From contig SFTJ01000084.1 in assembly GCA_004563195.1 (NCBI GenBank), forward strand, positions 1 to 7,841: a stretch of 7,841 nucleotides of DNA, read 5' to 3'. The DNA is from a bacterium. Its GTDB lineage: Bacteria; Bacteroidota; Bacteroidia; Bacteroidales; Muribaculaceae. This document shows, one piece after another, positions 1 to 5,551 of this stretch; within the stretch, counting starts at the first letter, position 1; each line of letters begins with the position of its first letter. The notes beneath the pieces were generated by a model. It had not been told where the DNA came from and did no database searches. It was given only the letters and a program-made list of their open reading frames with translations. A program made the translations under genes and the position numbers.

Positions 1-10
1 TGTAGTTTAA

Positions 11-120
11 CTATTTATGTTGACTACTTATCGTCTTATTTATAAAACAGGTTGACAAGTTAATTTATTATTTATAATACTCGTTGACTCTACTTGTCAT
101 TGTTCACCCTGAAGGTTGAC
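11..120 (+). repeat. Array of four GTTGAC-bearing units with exact 32-bp period
   Basis: GTTGAC occurs at 19-24, 51-56, 83-88 and 115-120, so every interval is exactly 32 bp. Similarity extends beyond the hexamer. Units 1 and 2 share 12 of 18 bases after it, both ending TTATTTA, and unit 2 and 3 boundaries both read TTATTTATAA before the next hexamer region. The fourth unit is the most diverged. The single orfA-side end reads TTTTTTTAGAATAGGTTGAC inward on the minus strand and fits the same consensus, roughly TTATTTATAAAACAGGTTGAC. The simplest reading is a set of tandem transposase-binding sites, on nearly the same face of the helix (32 bp is about three turns). The function is inferred; the spacing is directly visible. 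Confidence 0.8.
33..56 (+). repeat. Candidate terminal/subterminal inverted repeat, orfB side
   Basis: Of the four array units, this one best matches the opposite end of the element. It starts GTCTTATTTA and ends ACAGGTTGAC, against GTCTTTTTTTA and ATAGGTTGAC on the minus strand at 1564-1586, with one single-base gap. It may be the true end or an internal copy, because a further unit (GTTGAC at 19) lies outside it. Confidence 0.5.
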
Positions 121-150
121 CACCGCAACATAACGAAACAAAGAGAGGGG

Positions 151-172
151 AAGCCAGGCACCCGCCTCGCTT
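151..172 (-). terminator. Possible hairpin terminator downstream of orfB
   Basis: The stem pairs AAGC/GCTT and AGGC/GCCT around one mismatch and a four-base loop. On the minus strand the next bases are CCCCTCTCTTTG, which is pyrimidine-rich but not a clean T run, so intrinsic termination would be weak. It lies 66 bp beyond the orfB stop codon. Confidence 0.3.
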
Positions 173-219
173 GTTCCGGTCCTATACCTATGAAAGGACA
201 TTCTTGGGGTTTTCAGGTG

Positions 220-227
220 CAAAGGTA
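220..227 (-). promoter_or_regulatory. Promoter-like -7 box (TACCTTTG) facing outward from orfB
   Basis: On the minus strand TACCTTTG matches the Bacteroidetes -7 consensus TAnnTTTG exactly and is preceded by a run of seven T. The -33 region at the expected spacing is poor (TAGG or ATAG instead of TTTG). If active, it would start a transcript near base 213 that runs through both hairpins and the repeat array toward base 1. It begins 10 bp beyond the orfB stop codon. Confidence 0.3.
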
Positions 228-237
228 CAAAAAAATC

Positions 238-1125
238 CTAAACCATCCTATTTTTAATGGCTTTTTCTCTGTAACTTATCCATTTTTTGTTTATTTCTCC
301 ATTACATAAGGCTGCTTCACGTGGTGTCATGCCGTCAAGACTAAGGTGTGGACGCTCGTTATTGTAAAACTCCACGGCTGTATCGACAGCCGCTCTGACC
401 TCGTCAATCCTGGAGAACTGCATACCGCTGAGCAACTCGTTCTTTATGGTGTTGTTCACACGTTCAGCCACGGCATTGTCCTTGGGATTTCCGCTTTCGG
501 TCATACTTATGGAGATGCCGTTTGATTTCAGTATGTCCGTATAAGTATAGCTTGCGTACTGCACACCGCGGTCGGAGTGGTGGATGAGCTTGCTGAGGTC
601 ATAGGCCGAGCCATGGGCAAGAGCCATATTAAGAGCTTCAATGGCATATTTTGCCTCTAACGTCGGAGCTACCTTGTAACCTACGATTTCCTTCGTGTAG
701 TAGTCCGTCACAAGAGCAAGATAGCAGAACCGGTATGCGCCTGTTTCAGGATCAAGCCAATACGGAATATAGGTTATGTCGCTGACGTACAAGCGGCAAG
801 GAGCCGTTGGGATATAATCACGAGTCAGGTCTGGATAGAGCGGATATTCATGGCTTGAGTCCGTGGTCTTTACGCGGCGCTTGGCCTTGCGGATCTTAAG
901 GCCGTACTTCTCTATTATGTCGTAGAAACGATTGTAACCGACAGTATTCATCGCTCCAAAACGCTTGCGGTACATTTCCCAAAGCTTGTTGCCCCCTATG
1001 CCGGGATCACGGCGGCGTATCTCCTTTATAAACTCGACTACGAAACTCTCAAGCGCAAGAGACCTCATGGAAGTGTCAACATGCTTGTAATAGGCTTGTT
1101 TCCTTACACCAAGCAGTCCACACAT
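238..1125 (-). CDS. IS3-family transposase OrfB, DDE integrase domain
   Basis: Catalytic half of the transposase, which cuts and joins the ends of the element. An N-terminal HTH_21-like region (about residues 25-80, with GGNKLWEMYRKRF) precedes an rve integrase core. The DDE triad is visible: D116 in VSDITY, D185 in HHSDRG and E221 in NAVAERVN, giving the D-35-E spacing of the family. The C-terminus has the usual YNNERPHLSLDGMTPREA block (254-271). From the first ATG it has 295 aa, but the frame stays open upstream to about 1245, overlapping the end of orfA. The residues before the ATG (NKKYPVVS) read like normal IS3 protein. The main product is therefore probably the frameshifted OrfAB fusion of 435 aa (1544 to 238) rather than OrfB alone. 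No stop or missing catalytic residue is seen, so the element looks potentially active. Confidence 0.93.
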   Translation of the reverse strand: MCGLLGVRKQAYYKHVDTSMRSLALESFVVEFIKEIRRRDPGIGGNKLWEMYRKRFGAMNTVGYNRFYDIIEKYGLKIRKAKRRVKTTDSSHEYPLYPDLTRDYIPTAPCRLYVSDITYIPYWLDPETGAYRFCYLALVTDYYTKEIVGYKVAPTLEAKYAIEALNMALAHGSAYDLSKLIHHSDRGVQYASYTYTDILKSNGISISMTESGNPKDNAVAERVNNTIKNELLSGMQFSRIDEVRAAVDTAVEFYNNERPHLSLDGMTPREAALCNGEINKKWISYREKAIKNRMV

Positions 1126-1172
1126 CGAGACAACCGGGTATTTCTTGTTGTCTCGAGTGTGAAGCCTATTAG

Positions 1173-1544
1173 CTACTTGGTGCCAGCTTTTTTTAAGTCT
1201 ATACCATAGACTTCTTTGCCAAAGGCTACCATTTCTTCGTAGAAATCAGCACGAAGCGTCTCGCGCTTAAGCTTACTTTCCAATTCACTGACCTTCTTCA
1301 ACAGTTCCTCGTAGTCCGAAGGTGTTACATCTTTACCTTGTTTTGCCATCTTTTCTGCCATTTCCGGGTTTTCGCTTGCAAAGGTACGAAGAATTCGGTA
1401 AACTTTACTACGTCCTAAGGACTTTTTTCCCATAATTGTTGGAACATTCAGATGCTCAACCTTATACATATAGTACACCTCATACATTAGTCGCTCATCT
1501 GCGGAATAACTCGCAATGTCAAAATTTCTTTCTTTATATTTCAT
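1173..1544 (-). CDS. IS3-family transposase OrfA, HTH and coiled-coil protein
   Basis: DNA-binding half of the transposase, 123 aa. Residues about 24-60 form a helix-turn-helix-like region (KVEHLNVPTIMGKKSLGRSK) that should recognise the element ends. Residues about 78-110 (YEELLKKVSELESKLKRE onward) are a heptad-rich segment like the IS3 leucine zipper used for OrfA and OrfAB pairing. The ending DLKKAGTK stop follows the slippery run, so the last four residues are unique to the unshifted product. Start ATG at 1544 is preceded by AAGAAAAG, a weak ribosome site. The promoter is probably the TATGTTTG at the element edge. In IS3 elements OrfA alone often represses transposition; here that is family knowledge, not shown by the sequence. 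Confidence 0.9.
   Translation of the reverse strand: MKYKERNFDIASYSADERLMYEVYYMYKVEHLNVPTIMGKKSLGRSKVYRILRTFASENPEMAEKMAKQGKDVTPSDYEELLKKVSELESKLKRETLRADFYEEMVAFGKEVYGIDLKKAGTK
1188..1194 (-). promoter_or_regulatory. Programmed -1 ribosomal frameshift site, A_AAA_AAA
   Basis: On the minus strand orfA reads GAC TTA AAA AAA GCT, so the seven A residues fall as N NNA AAA AAA in the orfA frame, the classic slippery heptamer arrangement. A one-base backward slip enters the orfB frame, which is open here. It continues K-S-W-H-Q-V-A-N-R-L-H-T-R-D to the orfB ATG 21 codons after the slip. The arithmetic agrees: 1307 bp encodes 435 aa plus stop after one base is read twice. The orfA stop lies 12 bases after the heptamer. 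I did not identify a clear stimulatory hairpin just downstream. Confidence 0.85.
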
Positions 1545-1563
1545 CTTTTCTTAAAATTTTGGA

Positions 1564-1587
1564 GTCAACCTATTCTAAAAAAAGACA
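1564..1587 (-). repeat. Terminal inverted repeat, orfA side
   Basis: Read inward on the minus strand it begins TGTCTTTTTTTAG and ends ATAGGTTGAC, and it pairs as an inverted copy with the array units at the other end. A terminal TG is typical of IS3 elements, which favours 1587 as the outer base, although TGTTTG starting at 1591 is also possible. Only one GTTGAC unit is present on this side. Confidence 0.6.
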
Positions 1588-1616
1588 AACATAGGCTTCA
1601 CATAACTTTAAACTAA
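1586..1616 (-). promoter_or_regulatory. Likely orfA promoter at the IS/flank junction
   Basis: Minus-strand TATGTTTG (1593 to 1586) matches TAnnTTTG fully, with TTAG (1616 to 1613, three of four bases of TTTG) 19 bp upstream. The predicted start near 1580 gives a leader of about 35 nt to the orfA ATG. Much or all of this site lies outside the probable element end, so expression of this copy may depend on the target DNA. Confidence 0.5.
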
Positions 1617-1663
1617 GCTTCGTGATAAAATATGGATAGCTAAAGTGATATATTCTAAATAGC

Positions 1664-1689
1664 CAGAGTGAAATAATCAATTCACTCTG
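1664..1689 (-). terminator. Hairpin downstream of the Crp/Fnr gene, candidate operon terminator
   Basis: CAGAGTGAA (1664-1672) and TTCACTCTG (1681-1689) form a perfect 9-bp stem with an 8-base loop, 52 bp after the regulator's stop codon. On the minus strand the following bases are GCTATTTAGAATATATC, which is AT-rich but has no long T run. It could serve as a terminator in the Bacteroidetes setting or as a stabilising 3' end. It also separates the operon from the insertion sequence. Confidence 0.5.
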
Positions 1690-1741
1690 TTCAAAAGTGG
1701 TTGCTATTCCTGGTGAGCAAGCGTCACATGTCACATGGAAA

Positions 1742-2401
1742 TCATGATAAATTTCGTAGTTCGGGGATGAGAATCTTGCCGCGGCGAAGCTGGAGGAGAC
1801 CTTCGCTACGGAGGGCGTTGAGCACGCGGGAGACATCAAGGCGACTGGCGTTGACCTCGATGGCGAGACGAGTCATGAGGATGGAGAACTCCTTAGGGCC
1901 TGTGGGAATGGTGCAGTGGGAGACAAGGAAATGGATGACGCGAGAGCGAAGGTCGGTGATGGCGGGATGCCAAAGGCGCGACTGGGCTTTCTGCGTCTTG
2001 GCGGCAAGGAGATTGAGATAGTTGATGCGGAAGACATCAAACTGCTCGAAGAGGAACATCACCTCCGGCTTGGCGATGGACATGAAATTGCATGGAGAGA
2101 GAGTAGTGAAAGAGGCGGAATAACGCTGGGTGAGACCGAAGAGATGCTCAAGCTGAATGACAAGTGGGGCATTGACAATCTCGCGCACGCCATATCCATG
2201 ATCGTCAGACTGTTTCTCTACGGAGAGCGAACCGTGGGTGAGAATGACCACAGCCTCGCAGCGGTCGCCCTCGCTGATCACCTTGGAGTAGGCAGGACGC
2301 TTGAAGAAGTCAAACTTGGTGTGGGCGACAATCTGCTGAAGGTCGTCGCGAGCCATTCCCATAAAGAGAGGCAGCTGGAGCAGTGGGGCAAATCCTATCA
2401 T
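1742..2401 (-). CDS. Crp/Fnr-family transcriptional regulator
   Basis: A 219-aa two-domain regulator. Residues about 15-120 resemble a cyclic-nucleotide-binding beta-barrel (FFKRPAYSKVISEGDRCEAVVILTHGSLSV). The phosphate-binding signature of true cAMP receptors is not recognisable and there is no Fnr-type cysteine cluster, so the ligand is unknown. Residues about 178-204 (LAIEVNASRLDVSRVLNALRSEG) are the winged helix-turn-helix. An upstream ATG at 2437 is possible, but I prefer the ATG at 2401 because it overlaps the apbE stop as ATGA, a translational-coupling arrangement. It also starts just before the usual family opening (LLQLPLFMGM). As last gene of the operon it could regulate that operon, but no operator was identified. 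The gene is intact despite the insertion sequence about 155 bp downstream. Confidence 0.88.
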   Translation of the reverse strand: MIGFAPLLQLPLFMGMARDDLQQIVAHTKFDFFKRPAYSKVISEGDRCEAVVILTHGSLSVEKQSDDHGYGVREIVNAPLVIQLEHLFGLTQRYSASFTTLSPCNFMSIAKPEVMFLFEQFDVFRINYLNLLAAKTQKAQSRLWHPAITDLRSRVIHFLVSHCTIPTGPKEFSILMTRLAIEVNASRLDVSRVLNALRSEGLLQLRRGKILIPELRNLS

Positions 2402-3417
2402 TTGGCTATCTTGTCCTTCATGGATGGGGAGAACCACACCTTGTTGGTGCCGTCGTCGCTGGCAAGAATGAAATATGCCATCAGTTCGGGATGGCGCGAG
2501 AGAATGGTCTTTGCCTTGTCGAGCCCCATCACCATGAAGGCGGTGGCATAGGCATCGGCAGTGGCACCGTCGTCGGCGATGACTGTGGATGAGAGGATAT
2601 TATGCTGCACTGGATAGCCTGTGGAGGGGTCGATGGTGTGGGCGTATTTGCGTCCGTTCTTGTAATAGAAATTGCGATAGTTGCCGCTGGTTGCCATTGC
2701 CTTGTCGGTGACGTTGATGATGGTCTGTATCTCCTGATTGACGTTCAGCGAGTCGTCGGTGGGTTTGGTGACTCCAATCTTCCATGGCAATCTCTTCTCG
2801 CTGATGCCACGGGTGACAATCTCGCCGCCTATCTCCACCATATAGTTGTCGATGCCCTTGGCACTGAGGAACTTTGCCACCACGTCGCAGCCGTAGCCCT
2901 TGGCTATCGAACTGCAGTCGAGCATAATCCTCGGGTCGGTCTTGCTGACACGACCATTGGTAAGGCTCACCTTGTGATAGCCCACAAGAGCCTTGAGACT
3001 GTCAACCTGATGGCGCGAGGGCATGGCACCGCCCTTGAAGCCAAAGCCCCAGGCATTGACGAGAGGAGCCACGGTGATGTCGAAAGCGCCATTGGTGGAG
3101 TCGGATATTTTCATGGCAAGAGCAAACACGTCGGAGAACATCTTGTTGACCACCGTGTCGCGATTCTCATTGACGGCGGTGATGATGGAACGCTTGTTGA
3201 AAGGCGACAGAGAGGCATCCACCTTGGCAAGCTCGGCCTCGATGTCCTTCTGAAGGCTTTTAGAGCTTTGATAGGTGATATGATACACAGTGCCGAACAC
3301 CATGCCACGGTCGTGCTGATAGGGCGTGGATTGCTGTCGGCTGACGATGATGACTGTGCCAATGACGAGGAATGCCAAAAAGGGCAATTGCCATAGGAGG
3401 CGTCTTTTGTTGTACAT
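2398..3417 (-). CDS. apbE: FAD:protein FMN transferase (ApbE family)
   Basis: Transfers FMN from FAD onto a threonine or serine of extracytoplasmic flavoproteins, such as NqrB/NqrC or RnfD/RnfG subunits, with Mg2+. The 339 aa show family blocks in order: FGTVYHITY (41-49), GAFDITVAPLVNAWGFG (110-126), LDCSSIAKGYGCD (166-178), VEIGGEI (194-200), ATSGNYRNFY (242-251), HTIDPSTGYPV (260-270) and ADAYATAFMVMG (287-298). Residues about 8-25 form a membrane segment after a basic start (NKRR). I see no lipobox cysteine, so it may be a membrane-anchored periplasmic protein rather than a lipoprotein. The start lies 7 bp after the DUF6048 stop and the end overlaps the regulator's start. No Nqr or Rnf gene is present here, so the acceptor protein is unknown. 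Confidence 0.95.
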   Translation of the reverse strand: MYNKRRLLWQLPFLAFLVIGTVIIVSRQQSTPYQHDRGMVFGTVYHITYQSSKSLQKDIEAELAKVDASLSPFNKRSIITAVNENRDTVVNKMFSDVFALAMKISDSTNGAFDITVAPLVNAWGFGFKGGAMPSRHQVDSLKALVGYHKVSLTNGRVSKTDPRIMLDCSSIAKGYGCDVVAKFLSAKGIDNYMVEIGGEIVTRGISEKRLPWKIGVTKPTDDSLNVNQEIQTIINVTDKAMATSGNYRNFYYKNGRKYAHTIDPSTGYPVQHNILSSTVIADDGATADAYATAFMVMGLDKAKTILSRHPELMAYFILASDDGTNKVWFSPSMKDKIAK

Positions 3418-3424
3418 GCTGATA

Positions 3425-4150
3425 TTAGATGTCGATTATCACGTTGAAGTTGGCACCGATGCGGGTGTCGCCATATTTTCCGTAGCCGGGGATGTACCAT
3501 GTGTTGCCTGCAGAGCAATCCTTATGGCTCAGTCGGCGCTTGTAGCGCACGCACCATCCCGCATGTATCGGTCCGAAGAGCTTGGCCTTCAGTCCCACCA
3601 CAATCTCTGCCCAATGCTGCGAGCACGTTTCGCCATCTATAACGAAAGCGGTGTCGTTGCCCCATATGGGGTCGGGGGTGGGGGTGCGCGACATATCCAC
3701 CTTATACGAGGTGAAGGCATAGCGCAAACCGGCATACACGAAATTTGGCGTGTGCTTCTGCTTGGCGAGGTTGAGGTCGCAACCGATGCGGAAGAAGGGT
3801 GCCGACGTCTTGTAGTAGTTGCCAGTGACGATGTCGTCGTGCTCGGCGCTTCCTATACCTATTTCTATAGTAGGGAAATACTGGTTGTGGAGGTTGGCCT
3901 TGAGCGCAGCCTCGTATTCGCCATAATCACTGACAGCACGGATGACAGGTCCGGCGATATCCACCGACACCTGCAATCCCTGGAAGAAAGCCACGGAGTC
4001 CTTTTGTATGGCAAACAGTTTGCCCTGTGCACGCATATCTGCACTGCCGCCGAAGGCAAGAGCCACGGCAAGGGCGAGCGAGGCGCACAGGCGTCCCAAC
4101 GCACTATCGCTTGGAGAAATAAATCCTGAAATGCTTTCTTTCGGTGTCAT
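3425..4150 (-). CDS. DUF6048 family protein, secreted or envelope, unknown function
   Basis: Recognised from family features: GPVIRAVSDYGEYEAALKAN, KTSAPFFRIGCDLNL, GLRYAFTSYKVD, HWAEIVVGLKAKLFGP and the closing WCVRYKRRLSHKD. The alternating hydrophobic strands and aromatic residues resemble a small outer-membrane beta-barrel; that is inference. The ATG at 4150 gives 241 aa but overlaps the DUF6452 gene by 47 bp and puts 17 polar residues before the signal sequence. A TTG at 4099 would start 4 bp after the DUF6452 stop, giving 224 aa with a normal signal peptide (GRLCASLALAVALAFGGSADMRAQG, cleavage near AQG). I consider the TTG start at least as likely. As far as I recall, this family is commonly found beside DUF6452, as here, so the two may work together. 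Confidence 0.85.
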   Translation of the reverse strand: MTPKESISGFISPSDSALGRLCASLALAVALAFGGSADMRAQGKLFAIQKDSVAFFQGLQVSVDIAGPVIRAVSDYGEYEAALKANLHNQYFPTIEIGIGSAEHDDIVTGNYYKTSAPFFRIGCDLNLAKQKHTPNFVYAGLRYAFTSYKVDMSRTPTPDPIWGNDTAFVIDGETCSQHWAEIVVGLKAKLFGPIHAGWCVRYKRRLSHKDCSAGNTWYIPGYGKYGDTRIGANFNVIIDI

Positions 4151-4592
4151 AATCGACGTTTGGATTGTTGATTACTATGGAGTCGATGAAGAAGTGTGAT
4201 GTCTCCACCGACGTGATGGTGTGAAAATAAGCCACCTGGCAGTCAACCGACTCAAAGCGCGGAGTGTTGGTCTTGTTGACAAGGACACGGTCGATAATCC
4301 ACTCGGTGTTGTCGCCCTGGGGCTTGAGTCCGAAATAGAACGTGTCGCAGGGGTTGACATAGCTGATGGGCAAACTGAACGAGGTGAGCCCCACACCACG
4401 ATTGAACACGAGGGTGTCGCGCCCCGAGGCGGTGGGAGTGAGCACACTGAGGGTGTCCCTCAGTGTGTCCACCTCTCCGTTGCTCTTGTAGAGGGCGTAG
4501 TTGGTATATACCGCATTTTGCACTGGGCAGTCGATCGACGAGCAGGCACATACGACAATGGCGGCTACAAGCGCAAGGATTATTCTCCGCAT
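4104..4592 (-). CDS. DUF6452 family lipoprotein, unknown function
   Basis: A 162-aa predicted lipoprotein. It has a basic start (MRR), a hydrophobic stretch (IILALVAAIVV) and a lipobox VCAC with C17 as the probable lipidated residue, placing it in the envelope facing the periplasm or surface. The mature part begins SSIDCPVQNAVYTNYALY, with a second cysteine (C22) typical of the family, and continues as beta-rich sequence with no catalytic motif that I recognise. It starts inside the last codons of the glycosyltransferase gene (13-bp overlap) behind a strong purine-rich ribosome site, and overlaps the DUF6048 gene. The pairing with DUF6048 is the best clue to its role. Confidence 0.85.
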   Translation of the reverse strand: MRRIILALVAAIVVCACSSIDCPVQNAVYTNYALYKSNGEVDTLRDTLSVLTPTASGRDTLVFNRGVGLTSFSLPISYVNPCDTFYFGLKPQGDNTEWIIDRVLVNKTNTPRFESVDCQVAYFHTITSVETSHFFIDSIVINNPNVDYDTERKHFRIYFSKR

Positions 4593-5542
4593 CTTATCTC
4601 CTCCTCAATCTGGTAGTCGTTGCGAGTGCTCGACGAGCGGCTCACGAGGTCGCCGATGAATCCCGCCAGGAAGAGCTGCGTGCCTATCATCATCATCGTG
4701 AGCGAGATGTAGAAATAGGGCGAGTCGGTGACGAGACGCTGCTTGATGCCATTGGCGAGGCAGTAGAGCTTGTCGGCTCCGAGGGCAAACGCCGAGATGA
4801 ATCCGATGATGAAGACGAGGGTGCCGAGGAATCCGAACACATGCATCGGCTTGCGGCCGAAGCTGCTGAGGAACCACAGCGTGATGAGGTCGAGATAGCC
4901 ATTGAAGAAACGGTTGAGACCGAATTTCGACGAGCCATACTTGCGTGCCTGATGCTGCACCACCTTCTCGCCAATCTTGTCGAAACCGGCGTTCTTGGCA
5001 AGGTAGGGTATGTAGCGGTGCATCTCGCCATATACCTCAATGTTCTTCACAACGGCCTTGCGATAGGCCTTGAGGCCGCAGTTGAAGTCGTGCAGATTCT
5101 TGATACCGCTGATCTTGCGCGCCGTGGCGTTGAAGAGCTTTGTGGGGATAGTCTTCGACAGGGGATCGTAGCGTTTCTGCTTGTATCCTGAAACGAGGTC
5201 ATACCCGTCCTCGACAATCATCTTGTAGAGGGCGGGTATTTCGTCGGGAGAGTCCTGAAGGTCGGCGTCCATGGTGATGACCACGTCGCCTTGTGCCTGC
5301 TTGAATCCGCAGTAGAGGGCAGGGCTCTTGCCGTAGTTGCGTCTGAACTTGATACCCTTCACGTGGTCCGACTCGCTTCCCAAGCGCTGTATCACCTGCC
5401 ACGAGTGGTCGGTGGAGCCATCGTTGACGAAGATGACCTCGAACGAAAATCCGTTGGCCTTCATCACGCGCTCAATCCAAGCGTAAAGCTCGGGAAGCGA
5501 TTCTTCTTCGTTGAAGAGTGGTATGATTACTGATATATCCAT
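4580..5542 (-). CDS. Family 2 glycosyltransferase, membrane-anchored, polyprenyl-phosphate type
   Basis: Resembles the DPM1/GtrB/ArnC group, which moves a sugar from a nucleotide donor to a polyprenyl phosphate at the inner face of the membrane. The 320 aa show a GT-A fold opening (ISVIIPLFNEEESLPELY), NDGSTD (40-45), the metal-binding MDADLQDSPDEIP (91-103, DAD at 92-94), HDFNCGLKAYR (151-161), GEMHRYIP (172-179) and the RKYGSSKFG motif (200-208). Two C-terminal membrane segments follow at about 232-255 and 275-300. The donor sugar cannot be read from the sequence. It starts 9 bp after the ROK kinase stop with a TTTTAGTAA leader and overlaps the DUF6452 gene. It is likely to build a lipid-linked sugar for envelope glycans or protein glycosylation. 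Confidence 0.92.
   Translation of the reverse strand: MDISVIIPLFNEEESLPELYAWIERVMKANGFSFEVIFVNDGSTDHSWQVIQRLGSESDHVKGIKFRRNYGKSPALYCGFKQAQGDVVITMDADLQDSPDEIPALYKMIVEDGYDLVSGYKQKRYDPLSKTIPTKLFNATARKISGIKNLHDFNCGLKAYRKAVVKNIEVYGEMHRYIPYLAKNAGFDKIGEKVVQHQARKYGSSKFGLNRFFNGYLDLITLWFLSSFGRKPMHVFGFLGTLVFIIGFISAFALGADKLYCLANGIKQRLVTDSPYFYISLTMMMIGTQLFLAGFIGDLVSRSSSTRNDYQIEEEIRCGE
4598..4606 (-). promoter_or_regulatory. Strong ribosome-binding site for the DUF6452 gene
   Basis: GAGGAGGAG ends 5 nt before the ATG and also encodes the EEE near the end of the glycosyltransferase. Clear Shine-Dalgarno sequences are uncommon in Bacteroidetes; this one supports the start at 4592 and translation inside an upstream frame. 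Confidence 0.6.
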
Positions 5543-5551
5543 TTACTAAAA

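Larger units (their letters stand above)
121..237. other. Non-coding tail of the IS with two hairpins
   Basis: This stretch lies between the repeat array and the orfB stop and shows no convincing gene. It holds two inverted repeats. One is AAGC-C-AGGC, loop ACCC, GCCT-C-GCTT (151-172), with one internal mismatch. The other is GTCCT (179-183) with AGGAC (195-199) and an 11-base loop. Read on the minus strand, the first hairpin is followed by CCCCTCTCTTTGTTTCG, a weak pyrimidine tract that could help terminate orfB transcription. Alternatively both hairpins could belong to a small RNA started at the promoter-like site at 220-227. It is more GC-rich than the array beside it. Confidence 0.5.
1..1587 (-). 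mobile_element. IS3-family insertion sequence with extended non-coding 3' end
   Basis: An apparently complete copy-out/paste-in type element. OrfA (helix-turn-helix plus coiled coil) and OrfB (DDE integrase) lie on the minus strand with a -1 frameshift site between them, which is the IS3-family layout. Both ends carry related sequence: GTCTT...A-rich...AGGTTGAC at 33-56 and its inverted counterpart at 1564-1587 (about 75-80% alike with one gap). The orfA-side end is compact, 20 bp from the orfA start. The orfB-side end is long, with about 237 bp after the stop codon and four GTTGAC-bearing units. Base 1 begins TGTAG and lies 18 bp before the outermost GTTGAC, which would suit an IS3 terminal TG, but the flank is not visible and no target duplication can be checked. 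Boundaries are therefore approximate; family assignment is firm. Confidence 0.75.

Noticed and set aside
52..78. Sigma70-like promoter TTGACA...TATAAT in the array
   Set aside because: The spacer is 15 bp and Bacteroidetes promoters use a different consensus; the TTGACA is part of the repeated GTTGAC unit.
19..120. CRISPR array suggested by regular 32-bp spacing
   Set aside because: The strictly conserved core is only 6 bp, the intervening 26-bp stretches are themselves related (17 of 26 between the two middle ones), and no cas gene is present. The inverted copy at the other IS end fits transposase sites better.
94..309. Small 71-aa plus-strand open frame across the IS tail
   Set aside because: It starts at a non-ATG codon, runs antisense into the orfB end, resembles no family I know and crosses both hairpins.
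1..1600. Search for a target-site duplication flanking the IS
   Set aside because: The outer flank on the low-coordinate side is not clearly within the window and no 3-4 bp match could be fixed without knowing the exact ends.
1571..1659. TATTCTAAA present at both 1571-1579 and 1651-1659, possible second IS end remnant
   Set aside because: Only nine AT-rich bases match and no GTTGAC accompanies the second copy.
1723..1736. Tandem GTCACAT GTCACAT just after the regulator gene
   Set aside because: Only two short units, with no further copies or inverted partner; likely chance.
1742..2401. Possible truncation of the regulator by the insertion sequence
   Set aside because: The helix-turn-helix and C-terminus are complete and the stop codon lies about 155 bp from the IS edge, so the gene appears intact.
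2602..4129. Long plus-strand open frames opposite apbE and DUF6048 (264 and 267 aa)
   Set aside because: They lie fully antisense to genes with clear family motifs and have low-complexity G-V-H-rich composition typical of shadow frames.
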